Assembly: GCA_964579675.1 (NCBI GenBank)
Contig: CAZOIA010000209.1
Location: 1-9,309, forward strand
DNA: 9,309 nucleotides
From: CAZOIA01 sp964579675
GTDB lineage: Bacteria > Planctomycetota > Phycisphaerae > UBA1845 > PWPN01
Reading direction: 5' to 3'
Below are positions 1 to 6,965 of this stretch, one piece after another. Each line of letters begins with the position of its first letter. Positions within the stretch are counted from its first letter, which is position 1. The position numbers were made by a program, and so were the translations under genes. Under the pieces are notes generated by a model, which was given only the letters and a program-made list of their open reading frames with translations, searched no databases and was not told the DNA's origin.

Positions 1-1122
1 GTACTCGTACTTGTCCACCGCCCGCATCAGGCCCGTGTTGCCCTCCTGGATGATGTCCAGGAAGCTCAACCCCCGGTTCCGGTACTTCTTGGCGATCGAG
101 ACCACGAGCCGGAGATTGCCCCCCGACAACTTCCGCTTGGCATCCTCGTATTCGCCGAAGACGCGACGCAACGTGATTAGCCGCTCACCGAGTTGATCGC
201 TGCTTTCCAGAACCAGCGATTCGAGCCCTTCCAGCTCATCCGCCATCACCTCCAGGTCCTCGGGCGGCAGGGTCGGGCGCTTCCTCTCGGCCACGAGCCG
301 CTTCTCCAGATCGCACATCTTGCGGTGAAGCCCCTCCAGCTTTCGCATCAATGGGATGATCCGGCTCGTCCTGAGCGACAGTTCCTCCAGCAGCTTGGCG
401 ATCTTGCGCCTGCGCTGGGCCAACCCCCGAACCGTGGCAGCCCTCGCCGCCGCCGACATCCGCGTACCATTCAACTTCTGGAAGTCCGACTGGTTCAGGT
501 CCATCAGCTTGCGGACCGTCGCGAGGTTCTCGGGCAGGAGCTTGGTGATGGTGTTCTTCGCCATCGCCTCGGAAGTGGAGACCTTCATGGTCCGATCGAA
601 CGGAAGCCGGCCGTCCGAGACCTGCTGCATGATCTCCACCGCCTGCCCGACACAATAATCGCTCTGCAGCACCAGTTTGCGGAACGCCATCCGGGTCAGC
701 TCGATCTTCTTGGCCAGCGCGATTTCCTGCGGCCGCGTCAACAGCGGGATTTCCCCCATCTGCGTCAGGTACATTCGTACCGGGTCATCGATCCGGCGGG
801 ATCCGCTCTCATCCAGGATGCCCTCGGCGAGGAATCTCGCGGCGTGGGCCACCTTGTCGCGCTCGCTCTTCTTCTTCGGGGGCACCACCTTGGGTGGGTC
901 ATTGATGCCAAGGCGGTCCGCCTCCTCTTCGTCGATCATCTCGATGCCGTGCTCATCAAGCGTCATCATGATGATCTCGAGTTTGTCCGGGGAAATGGCC
1001 TCATCGGGAAGAATCTCGTTCATCTCCTCCCAGGTAAGGTATTTGCGCTCCTGCCCGCGCTCGAGCAGTTCCTGAATGGCCAGATCAACCGGGTCTATCA
1101 CAAGCGTATCCGTATCTGACAT
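1..1122 (-). CDS. rpoD: RNA polymerase primary sigma factor RpoD (sigma-70), 3' end cut off by the window
   Basis: This is the N-terminal 374 residues of the housekeeping sigma factor, which directs RNA polymerase to -10/-35 promoters. The frame stays open to base 1, so the C-terminal half (rest of region 2, regions 3 and 4) lies outside the window. Residues 10-75 are an acidic region 1.1-like segment. Residues 113-141 are region 1.2 (DPVRMYLTQMGEIPLL, then RPQEIALAKKIE). Residues 145-330 are a long charged helical insert like the non-conserved region of primary sigmas. Region 2.1/2.2 begins at 336 with NLRLVVSIAKKYRNRGL and FLDIIQEGNTGLMRAVDKYEY. This region 2 signature together with region 1.1 marks a group 1 sigma rather than an alternative one. 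The ATG at 1122 has a clear Shine-Dalgarno, GGAG, six bases upstream. The gene follows dnaG by 95 nt on the same strand and is probably cotranscribed with it. Confidence 0.97.
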   Translation of the reverse strand, partial: MSDTDTLVIDPVDLAIQELLERGQERKYLTWEEMNEILPDEAISPDKLEIIMMTLDEHGIEMIDEEEADRLGINDPPKVVPPKKKSERDKVAHAARFLAEGILDESGSRRIDDPVRMYLTQMGEIPLLTRPQEIALAKKIELTRMAFRKLVLQSDYCVGQAVEIMQQVSDGRLPFDRTMKVSTSEAMAKNTITKLLPENLATVRKLMDLNQSDFQKLNGTRMSAAARAATVRGLAQRRRKIAKLLEELSLRTSRIIPLMRKLEGLHRKMCDLEKRLVAERKRPTLPPEDLEVMADELEGLESLVLESSDQLGERLITLRRVFGEYEDAKRKLSGGNLRLVVSIAKKYRNRGLSFLDIIQEGNTGLMRAVDKYEY

Positions 1123-1128
1123 CGTGGA

Positions 1129-1132
1129 CTCC
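1129..1132 (-). promoter_or_regulatory. Ribosome binding site of rpoD
   Basis: GGAG on the minus strand, six bases before the ATG at 1122. It fixes the rpoD start, because no other well-placed in-frame start is seen nearby. Confidence 0.75.
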
Positions 1133-1217
1133 GTCTGTCTAACACCACGCCCTTGTCGGGCATTCGTGCGGCCTCTCATCCGCAGCATACATCTCTGTCA
1201 CCCAACTGCCTGTGCTT

Positions 1218-3146
1218 CTACCCGTCGGGTCTCGGGGGAGGCTTCGCCGTGTCCCTTGGTCCGTTGACCCGGATCTCCGAGGTCTCGAAAAACCTCTTGC
1301 GGGCCCGGGCCGTCGAGAAATGAGGATTCTTCGCGCTGGCGGTCAATGCCCGCAACCGCTCGTCCTCCCCGGCCGGCGCCGAATTGCCGTCCGCCTCATC
1401 TGCCGTCTGCTCCCGCTGCCTGCGAATCTCATCCGCCAGGGCCGCCGTTTCCCGCGATCGTTCGAACGATTCGAGGCACACCCCGGCCCCCTTGATCACC
1501 GCTGCATACCCGCCCCGGCGTTCGCCGCGAGCCTGCAGATCGGTGACCAGCCGCCCGTACGCCGCCGATTCCAATCGGCCGATCAACTCGTCGAGCCGAA
1601 ACGGCTCACCCGATTCCAGCATCCTCACCAATTCGCCCGCCACCGCCGACAGTGCAGGATCGGTGATCACCGACTGGTCGAGGTGTCCGGCGACGGCCGG
1701 GTAATGCTCCGGCTCGTTAAGCAATACCTCCATGATCTGACGCAGTGCTTCCTGCCGGGCATTTGCCCCTTTCCCGGCAGTATCGCCCTCGGGAGAAGTG
1801 CCGTTCACCGCTGGCGAAACTGATGAACGCCCCCCCGACCGTTTCGTCATTCTGCCCAGTTGCCGATGAAGGTCCTCGGCGGGAACCGACAGGACCTTGC
1901 TCAACTGGTTCAGCAGCAACCCCATCTCGATCGGGCCGATTGCCCCACGGCCAAGCCAGCCGGACAACTCCTGCAGATACGCTTCGATCGCCCGCCGACG
2001 GCCGGGGCCGGTCGCACTCGCGTGGTACTCCTGTGCAACCTGCTGCCACCTGAATTCTAGCGCTCCTACCGCGCTATTCAACACCCACTCAAAAGCCGTT
2101 TCGCCGCCCGATAACAGGTAGTCGCACGGGTCCTTGCCGTCCGGAACGCGCGCCAGCGCGACGTCCAGGCCAACCGTCAGGGTTACCGACAGGGCCCGAT
2201 TGGCCGCCCGCTGGCCCGCCTCGTCCGAGTCAAACAGCAGCACCACGCGGTCGGTATACCGGCGCAGCAACCGGGCGTGCCCCTCGGTCATGGCCGTCCC
2301 CAGCGTCGCCACCGTCTCGGTGAACCCGAACTGGTGGGCCATGATGCAGTCAGTGTAGCCCTCCACCACGACAGCCCGGCCCTTCTCACTGATTCCCTCC
2401 CGGGCCCGGTCCAGGCCAAACAGGTGCGAGCTCTTGTCGAACAGGGCCGTTGCCGGCGTGTTCAGGTACTTGGCCGGATCCTCCCCCAGCGTCCGCCCCC
2501 CGAAGCCGAGAATCCGCCCCGTCACGTCGGCGATCGGGAACATGAGTCGATGGCGGAACGTGTCGTAGTACCCGCCGCGGGCGCTCTCCTTGGCCAATCC
2601 CGCCGCCACGAGCAACTTCACATCCACTCTGGCTGCACCGGCCTGGCGGATCAGGGAGTCGAAACTGTCCACGGCCAGCCCCAGCCCGAAGGCCTGAGCC
2701 ATCTCCCGCGAAATCCCGCGGTCGGCAACGTATTTGCGGGCCGCCTCGCCGACTGAACCGTGGTAGTTGTTGCTGAAGACCCGTTTCGCCCAGTCATTAG
2801 CGCGGGCCAGGTCGGTCTTGCGGGGTCCGCCCGCCAAGGCTGACTCATCGTGCTCCAGGGAAATACCCGCCCGCTCCGCGAGCATCCGCCGTGCCTCGAC
2901 AAACTCGACGTTCTCCTTCATTTGCACGAAGCTGAACACGTCTCCGCCGGCCCCGCACCCGAAGCACTTGAATATCTGCTTGGCCGGATGCACGTTGAAC
3001 GAGGGCGTTTTCTCCTCGTGGAACGGGCAAAGCCCTTTGAAGTTAGCGCCCGCCCGCCGAAGGGTCACGTAGTCGCCCACCAAGCCTACAATGTCCACGG
3101 CGTCGCGGATTTGCCGCGTTATGATGTCTCGGTCAGCAATTGCCAA
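1218..3146 (-). CDS. dnaG: DNA primase DnaG
   Basis: This primase makes the RNA primers for leading- and lagging-strand replication. With the TTG start at 3146 it is 642 residues, normal for DnaG. An N-terminal CHC2 zinc-binding domain has ligands C40, H43, C61 and C64 (GLCPFHEEKTPSFNV, then FKCFGCGAGGDVFSF). The catalytic core carries the RILGFGGR and DPAKYLNTP motifs. The TOPRIM domain has the metal-binding Glu at about 262 (VVVEGYTD) and the DxD pair at 306/308 (LLFDSDEAG). The last ~150 residues are a helical DnaB-binding-type domain followed by a low-complexity Pro/Arg tail. The open frame reaches back to a TTG at 3185. The TTG at 3146 is preferred because GAGGA lies six bases before it and the protein then begins like other DnaGs (ADRDIITRQIRDAVDIVGLV). 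The gene is transcribed toward rpoD from a strong upstream promoter. Confidence 0.97.
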   Translation of the reverse strand: MAIADRDIITRQIRDAVDIVGLVGDYVTLRRAGANFKGLCPFHEEKTPSFNVHPAKQIFKCFGCGAGGDVFSFVQMKENVEFVEARRMLAERAGISLEHDESALAGGPRKTDLARANDWAKRVFSNNYHGSVGEAARKYVADRGISREMAQAFGLGLAVDSFDSLIRQAGAARVDVKLLVAAGLAKESARGGYYDTFRHRLMFPIADVTGRILGFGGRTLGEDPAKYLNTPATALFDKSSHLFGLDRAREGISEKGRAVVVEGYTDCIMAHQFGFTETVATLGTAMTEGHARLLRRYTDRVVLLFDSDEAGQRAANRALSVTLTVGLDVALARVPDGKDPCDYLLSGGETAFEWVLNSAVGALEFRWQQVAQEYHASATGPGRRRAIEAYLQELSGWLGRGAIGPIEMGLLLNQLSKVLSVPAEDLHRQLGRMTKRSGGRSSVSPAVNGTSPEGDTAGKGANARQEALRQIMEVLLNEPEHYPAVAGHLDQSVITDPALSAVAGELVRMLESGEPFRLDELIGRLESAAYGRLVTDLQARGERRGGYAAVIKGAGVCLESFERSRETAALADEIRRQREQTADEADGNSAPAGEDERLRALTASAKNPHFSTARARKRFFETSEIRVNGPRDTAKPPPRPDG

Positions 3147-3152
3147 CTCGCG

Positions 3153-3157
3153 TCCTC
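3153..3157 (-). promoter_or_regulatory. Ribosome binding site that decides the dnaG TTG start
   Basis: GAGGA on the minus strand, six bases from the TTG at 3146. The alternative in-frame starts (TTG at 3185, GTG at 3173) would add residues not typical of DnaG, and the first lies inside a hairpin. This site supports the shorter protein with a non-ATG start. Confidence 0.6.
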
Positions 3158-3175
3158 GGGAGTACCCCGGCACCC

Positions 3176-3193
3176 AGGCCGGCAAGCCGGCCT
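3176..3193 (-). promoter_or_regulatory. Perfect hairpin in the dnaG leader
   Basis: A perfect 8-bp inverted repeat, AGGCCGGC-TT-GCCGGCCT on the minus strand, lies between the promoter and the dnaG ribosome binding site, about 19 nt upstream of the latter. Nearly all pairs are G-C, so it should fold stably in the mRNA. No U-run follows, so it is not a standard terminator or attenuator. It could affect mRNA stability or ribosome access, or bind a protein as DNA. The structure is seen directly; the function is unknown. Confidence 0.5.
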
Positions 3194-3271
3194 AAATTCA
3201 GACTTGGCCGAAAGTTAAGTCAAGACGGGTCGAGCCCGCCGCCATCTCCTCGCCTACGGGTAGGACCGAGA

Positions 3272-3300
3272 AATATAGCACGAGTTTCGGGGTCGGTCAA
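3272..3300 (-). promoter_or_regulatory. Sigma-70-type promoter of dnaG-rpoD
   Basis: On the minus strand, TTGACC (3300-3295), a 17-nt spacer, then TATATT (3277-3272). Each box matches the sigma-70 consensus at five of six positions, and the spacing is optimal. Transcription should start near 3265, giving a leader of about 120 nt before the TTG at 3146. Upstream, 3301-3340 is strikingly AT-rich for this GC-rich region and could act as an UP element. The promoter lies after the stop of the preceding uroporphyrinogen-decarboxylase-like gene, so dnaG-rpoD looks like an independent unit. Confidence 0.8.
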
Positions 3301-3435
3301 ATGAACTTATGATTTTGTTAGAAAAAGAGTTACAGCAGAATAGACGCCTGCAAGTCGCATGCCGCCCGGGGACCGACGACGGACCTGCGACCGGGGACTG
3401 CGCGGTTGCCGCCGGCCGCCAACGGGAACTCACGA

Positions 3436-3467
3436 TGCCCGGCATTCGGGCTCGTGGCCCCCGGGCA
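3436..3467 (-). terminator. Possible hairpin terminator after the URO-D-family gene
   Basis: Five bases past the TAG stop (3475-3473), the minus strand reads TGCCCGG, an 18-nt middle part and CCGGGCA. The middle part can itself pair (GGGC with GCCC). The position is right for transcript-end processing or termination. No U-tract follows, so classical intrinsic termination is not supported and the call is tentative. Confidence 0.35.
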
Positions 3468-3472
3468 ACCCG

Positions 3473-4594
3473 CTATGTGCCGTATCGGCCGAATTCGTGG
3501 GCGGCCAGGTACATGGCTTCGAGGTTCGCCAGGGTCCGGGCCTCGAGCGGAATCCTGAACGGCGCTGCCGTGGGCAGCAGGACAAACCGGCCACCCTCGC
3601 CCGCCACCTCGATCGCCTCCCGGACCTGTTGCCGAACGTCCTCCGGCGTGCCGGTCTCCAGCGTGTACGCCTGCACGGCACCCATGAGGCACATGCTGGC
3701 ACCAAGCCGCTGCTTGACCTGGGCCAACGTCACGTCGGCCGTTTCGATCGGGAGCGTCTCGATTGGCTCCAGTGCGTCCGCCCCGATCTCCGCGATCATG
3801 TCCAACAGGTCCCGCAGCTTGCCGTGGCAATGGATGACGCTGAAGTTGCCCGAGGCGTGAATCGCTTCGGTCGCCCGCTTGTCCTGCTCGACCACGTAAC
3901 GCCGGAAGTATACGTGCGGGTTCATCAGCGGTGCCCCGCAGTACTCCGGCCCCCAGAGCCGAAACGCCGTATTCTCCACGTGTGCACCGATCGTGTCGAT
4001 CGCCCGCAGTACAAGTACCTGGGCCTTGTCCAGCAGCGCGCGGATCGGCCCATCGTCGTCATGGCACCGCATCACGAAGTCTTCAAAGTCGAACAGCCCG
4101 ACCACGTGCCCGATCGCATCACCCACGCTGAAGCACAGGATACCTTCGTCGCCGACCCGGGCTTGAAGTTCACGAATTCGCTCGACATTGATCTGCGCCG
4201 GCGGCTCGGGCATCGAGAGGACGCGTTCGATGTCCTCGTCCGACTTGATCAGCGGCTCTACCTGCCAGTTGGTCATCATGCCCGGGTCACGTCGGGAGAC
4301 GGCCCGGAGCGTACCCTTGGGGGTGTCGATCTCGGTGGTCAGCAGGGCCGGCGCGTCCGCCCGCCGCTCGTCCGTGCCGCGCAGGGCGTTCGGATCCCCG
4401 ATAAGCACCTGGCAATCCACCGGCGCGCCCACGAAACTGTCACCGCAGGTACGCTCGAGTTCCATCAGCGGCGCATACGACGGCTCGTGATTGGCCCAGC
4501 CGTCGTCGAACGGCGAGTGTTCGTAGACCGTGACCGGCACCCGGTCCGGTTGCCCGCCCCGCAGGACCGCCACTAATCGTTCACGGGAAGTCAT
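3473..4594 (-). CDS. Uroporphyrinogen decarboxylase-fold protein (PF01208 family, not HemE), function unknown
   Basis: A 373-residue TIM-barrel protein of the URO-D/MtaA superfamily, whose known members decarboxylate uroporphyrinogen III or move methyl groups to and from corrinoid proteins and thiols. It starts TSRERLVAVLRGGQPDRVPV, the opening of the methyltransferase-like branch, and lacks the N-terminal MRQAGR motif of HemE. Residues 255-257 are H-C-H (VIHCHGKL) where MtaA-type enzymes have the zinc ligands H-x-C. The C-terminal Cys expected near 343 is replaced (LLPTAAPF). The protein ends NLEAMYLAAHEFGRYGT, typical of the branch. The frame is open back to 4771, but the ATG at 4594 begins exactly at the family start; its ribosome site is weak (GCGGAAC). 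It lies 166 nt after lemA on the same strand. The substrate cannot be read from the sequence. Confidence 0.88.
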   Translation of the reverse strand: MTSRERLVAVLRGGQPDRVPVTVYEHSPFDDGWANHEPSYAPLMELERTCGDSFVGAPVDCQVLIGDPNALRGTDERRADAPALLTTEIDTPKGTLRAVSRRDPGMMTNWQVEPLIKSDEDIERVLSMPEPPAQINVERIRELQARVGDEGILCFSVGDAIGHVVGLFDFEDFVMRCHDDDGPIRALLDKAQVLVLRAIDTIGAHVENTAFRLWGPEYCGAPLMNPHVYFRRYVVEQDKRATEAIHASGNFSVIHCHGKLRDLLDMIAEIGADALEPIETLPIETADVTLAQVKQRLGASMCLMGAVQAYTLETGTPEDVRQQVREAIEVAGEGGRFVLLPTAAPFRIPLEARTLANLEAMYLAAHEFGRYGT

Positions 4595-4760
4595 TCCAGC
4601 TTGTTCCGCCCCCCGAGCCCCGGCGCGGGGTGTCGTGCGTTCACGCATGGGCGGCCGGTTAGCCACGCTAAGGATCCGTCGCTCGCGCTCCGGGCTCTGA
4701 TGAGAAACACCGCGAAACCGTCGGACCCGAGAACCACGCCCACTGTCCTTTCTGCCGCTC

Positions 4761-5441
4761 TCAAAAATCAACGCTGGGCGCGGTCCTGGCGGCTTCCTCG
4801 ATTTCGAAATAATCGGCCTGCTCCACGCCCGCCAGGCCGGAATAGAACCTCCCCAGCGGCTTGCGGGTGAAGGCGTTAAGCTCCTTGACGGCCTCGTTGT
4901 AGCGCATGCGCTCGACCGACAAGCGGTTCTCCGTACCGGCCAGCTCGTATTGCAGGTTCTCGAACGCCCGGTTGGACTTCAATTCCGGATACCTCTCCTG
5001 CAGCACCAGCAGGCGGGCCAGGGCCGACTCGACCATACCCGCCGCCCGGGCTTTCTCGCGGACCGTCTTGGCCTGGAAATAGGCCTTGCGTGATTCAGCC
5101 ACGCCCAGGAAGATCTTCTCCTCCTGGCCGGCGACGCCCTTCACGGTTTTCACGAGATTGGGGATCAGGTCGAACCGCCGCTGCAACTGGTTCTCCACCT
5201 GGGCCCACTTGCTGTTGACCCTTTCGTCCAGGTCAACCGCCTTGCTGTACCCACGGTAAACACAGCCGCCGAGAATCACGGCCCCGCCGACGATCACCAA
5301 CAGGATGATGAGCAGCACTCGGGTCAAGTTCATGGCACTCCCTCGTGAAACGGACACTGTTGCCCCACAGGATGGGCAGAACCTTGCCCGGTCCTCCAGT
5401 GGGTTTCCGCATGATGGACATGTTTTACCAACCGCCGCCAC
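4761..5441 (-). CDS. LemA family membrane protein, probably with an N-terminal zinc ribbon
   Basis: The LemA domain is clear after a membrane helix: LLIILLVIVGGAVILGG, then LDERVNSKWAQVENQLQRR, FDLIPNLVKTVKGVAGQEE, a YPELKSNRAFENLQYELAG stretch, TENRLSVERMRYNEAV and a terminal YFEI. LemA proteins are helical, membrane-anchored envelope proteins of unsettled function, usually about 190 residues. Two starts compete. The ATG at 5333 has GAGG seven bases upstream and would give a standard 190-residue LemA. The same frame upstream encodes TCPSCGNPL and RFCPSCGATV, a textbook four-Cys zinc ribbon, which would be unlikely by chance. The GTG at 5441 has GGAGG eight bases before it and includes the ribbon (226 residues). 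This start sits inside the end of the TPM gene, a 17-nt overlap. I prefer the long form, but the upstream GGAGG lies in Gly-codon repeats and could be coincidental. Confidence 0.88.
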   Translation of the reverse strand: MAAVGKTCPSCGNPLEDRARFCPSCGATVSVSRGSAMNLTRVLLIILLVIVGGAVILGGCVYRGYSKAVDLDERVNSKWAQVENQLQRRFDLIPNLVKTVKGVAGQEEKIFLGVAESRKAYFQAKTVREKARAAGMVESALARLLVLQERYPELKSNRAFENLQYELAGTENRLSVERMRYNEAVKELNAFTRKPLGRFYSGLAGVEQADYFEIEEAARTAPSVDF

Positions 5442-6249
5442 CGGCACCACCTCCACCGAAAGAGCCCCCGCCGCCAAACGATCCGCCGCCAAAGCCGCCC
5501 CCGAACCCGCCGCCCCAACCCGACCGGCCTCGCCCCGTCGAGCCGCCGATCATACCCCCGAGGAGCAAGCCCGGCAGGAATCCGCCGCCACCCCACCGCC
5601 GGTGGCTGCCGTACCGCCTCGCCGAGTGGGTGACCACGCCGAACAGGATCCAGAACAGAACAAACAGGCCCCAACAGCAGGATTGCAGAACGGGCGACCC
5701 GCCGCTCGAACCGCGGTATCGATAGTCGGGGATACCGCTGAGTTGCACGTGGTGCTCATCGGCGATGCGGTTGGCGATCGCGATAGTGCCTTTCAACAAG
5801 CCGTCGGAGAACCGGTTCTGCTTGAAATACGGGATGAAGACGTCCTCCCTCAGGGACCCGCACCACGCATCGGGCAGCACGCCCCCCAATCCGTAGCCGA
5901 CCTCGATGCGGTCCAGCCGTTCTTCCAGCGCGACCGCGACGAGCACGCCGTTGTCCTTGCCCTTCTGGCCGAGCTTCCAGAGCTCCCCGTGTCTGAGGAC
6001 GAAGCGATTCAGGTCTTCCCCGTCCATGGTTCGTACCGTCAGGATCTTCACCTGGGCGGTCGTCTTCTGCTCCAGCTCGCCGAGCCAGCCTTCCATTTGC
6101 CTTTCGACCGCATCGTCGATGATGCCGGCGGTATCGACCACATAGCGGCCCGGGTCCTGGATGGTGACCTCCGCCCGGGCCGCGCCCGGCAGGGCGACGA
6201 GCAGCATCAGGGCAATCCTGCGCGGGGTTGGCCTGCCATTACCATGCAT
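5425..6249 (-). CDS. TPM-domain membrane protein with Gly-rich tail
   Basis: A 274-residue protein. A signal peptide (IALMLLVALPGAARA, cleavage likely after residue 26) precedes a TPM domain at about 36-175, with YVVDTAGIIDDAVERQMEGWL, KDNGVLVAVALEERLDRIEVGYGLGG and DVFIPYFKQNRFSDGL. A transmembrane helix follows at about 190-210 (CCWGLFVLFWILFGVV), then a basic patch and a tail of repeated GGGF/GGGS ending in GGGGW. TPM domains lie outside the cytoplasmic membrane. Some plant and bacterial members have been linked to photosystem repair or phosphatase activity, but the bacterial role is unsettled. The ATG at 6249 overlaps the previous gene by 11 nt and is preceded by GGGGA nine bases upstream, suggesting translational coupling. 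Its 3' end overlaps the likely lemA start. TPM and LemA genes are frequent neighbours, so a joint envelope function is plausible. Confidence 0.92.
   Translation of the reverse strand: MHGNGRPTPRRIALMLLVALPGAARAEVTIQDPGRYVVDTAGIIDDAVERQMEGWLGELEQKTTAQVKILTVRTMDGEDLNRFVLRHGELWKLGQKGKDNGVLVAVALEERLDRIEVGYGLGGVLPDAWCGSLREDVFIPYFKQNRFSDGLLKGTIAIANRIADEHHVQLSGIPDYRYRGSSGGSPVLQSCCWGLFVLFWILFGVVTHSARRYGSHRRWGGGGFLPGLLLGGMIGGSTGRGRSGWGGGFGGGFGGGSFGGGGSFGGGGAGGGGW
5428..5532 (-). repeat. Gly-codon low-complexity repeat at the end of the TPM gene
   Basis: The last 35 codons of the TPM gene are mostly GGN, with motif units GGGF, GGGS and GGGGA. At the DNA level this is a GC-rich, imperfect trinucleotide repeat that could slip during replication. 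It also supplies the GGAGG and GTG that may start lemA. Confidence 0.8.
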
Positions 6250-6964
6250 CGACGATCTTCCCCAGGGATTCGACGTCCTCGTAGAGGCTACGGAACCGGT
6301 CCCAGCCGTAATCGCCCGGCCGGTCCACGGCGGCCCGCACGCCGGGCAGCGGGCGCTCGATGACCTTCTCCACCGCGCTCAGGACCTGAGTCGCCGGCTG
6401 GGCTTCCTTCTGCCCTTTGAGCCACAGCAGGCCGCGGAGGGTGCGCACGAGGCCTTCGGCGATGTCGGCTTCAAGCTCGCCGAGGAGCTTCTGGCGACCG
6501 GCGGCCGCCAGCAATCCCTGCCGCATCCGGATCTGAATGCTCTTCAGTTCCCGTTCGCACTGCAAGCGGATGTGCGAATCCTCAAACGACAGGTCCTCGA
6601 AATGATCCTCGCCGAAGAGCGTCACGTGCTGCTGATGGATCTCGATCATCTCCAGCGGGAACGTGTCGAGCGAGGCCTTGATGTAGTCCGGGGTCATGAT
6701 CAGCGGGGCCGATATCCGGGCCTTGCCGAGTTTCACGCCGTGCTCGGACAGGCGGCGCAGCATCTCCAGGTCCACCGACGCCAGGACGAGCACGCTTCGC
6801 GCCGTGTGCCGGGACGGATCGAACGAGCCGGCGGCGATTGCCCCGTAAACCGTCAATGCCACAGCATCGTCGCCGGCAAGCTCGCGCAGCAGCTCGGCGT
6901 ATCGTCGGACCGGTTGCCGCATCGTTTCGGCGATGCGATCCAGCGCTGAAGATTCGCAGGTCAT
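6239..6964 (-). CDS. Nucleotidyltransferase-like protein with degenerate active site
   Basis: A 241-residue soluble protein with no signal peptide or membrane helix. Residues 36-65 (ALTVYGAIAAGSFDPS, then SVLVLASVDLEML) resemble the start of a MNT/Pol-beta-type nucleotidyltransferase fold (VYGS-x-GxFDP). Where active members have a D-x-D metal-binding pair (SDIDL), this one reads TARSVLVL, so it is probably not catalytic. Residues 105-150 (EMIEIHQQHVTLFGEDHFEDL, then LRLQ-type helix RLQCERELKS) and the helical C-terminus resemble the helical partner region seen in such proteins. The assignment rests on motif memory and is moderate. The ATG at 6964 comes one base after the preceding stop. A GTG at 6976 would give four more residues but leaves no room for a ribosome site. 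It overlaps the TPM gene by 11 nt, so the two are likely translated in step. Confidence 0.75.
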   Translation of the reverse strand: MTCESSALDRIAETMRQPVRRYAELLRELAGDDAVALTVYGAIAAGSFDPSRHTARSVLVLASVDLEMLRRLSEHGVKLGKARISAPLIMTPDYIKASLDTFPLEMIEIHQQHVTLFGEDHFEDLSFEDSHIRLQCERELKSIQIRMRQGLLAAAGRQKLLGELEADIAEGLVRTLRGLLWLKGQKEAQPATQVLSAVEKVIERPLPGVRAAVDRPGDYGWDRFRSLYEDVESLGKIVDAW

Positions 6965-6965
6965 T

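Noticed and set aside
193..1119. 308-codon open frame on the plus strand, antisense to rpoD
   Set aside because: The minus strand encodes unmistakable RpoD. The plus frame is Arg/Leu/His-rich with no recognisable domain, as expected for a shadow of a GC-rich gene.
1123..1217. Possible internal promoter or terminator between dnaG and rpoD
   Set aside because: TATGCT is present but without a -35 at proper spacing. The only inverted repeat, GCCC-GACAA-GGGC, is 4 bp and has no U-run.
3366..3398. CCGGGGAC occurring twice 25 nt apart
   Set aside because: An 8-bp direct repeat in GC-rich sequence is weak. There is no flanking structure suggesting an attachment site or array.
3359..4576. 405-codon open frame on the plus strand, antisense to the URO-D-family gene
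   Set aside because: Its composition (Arg, His, Pro, Val) is that of an antisense shadow, and the opposite strand has a clear family match across its full length.
4595..4760. Several short inverted repeats (TTAGC-GTG-GCTAA, CCCCG-CGC-CGGGG) between lemA and the URO-D-family gene
   Set aside because: The stems are only 5 bp, common by chance in GC-rich DNA, with no U-tract or promoter boxes to support a terminator or operator.
5305..6363. 352-codon plus-strand frame across lemA, the TPM gene and the NTase-like gene
   Set aside because: It covers the junctions of three recognisable minus-strand genes and shows no domain, signal peptide or ribosome site of its own.
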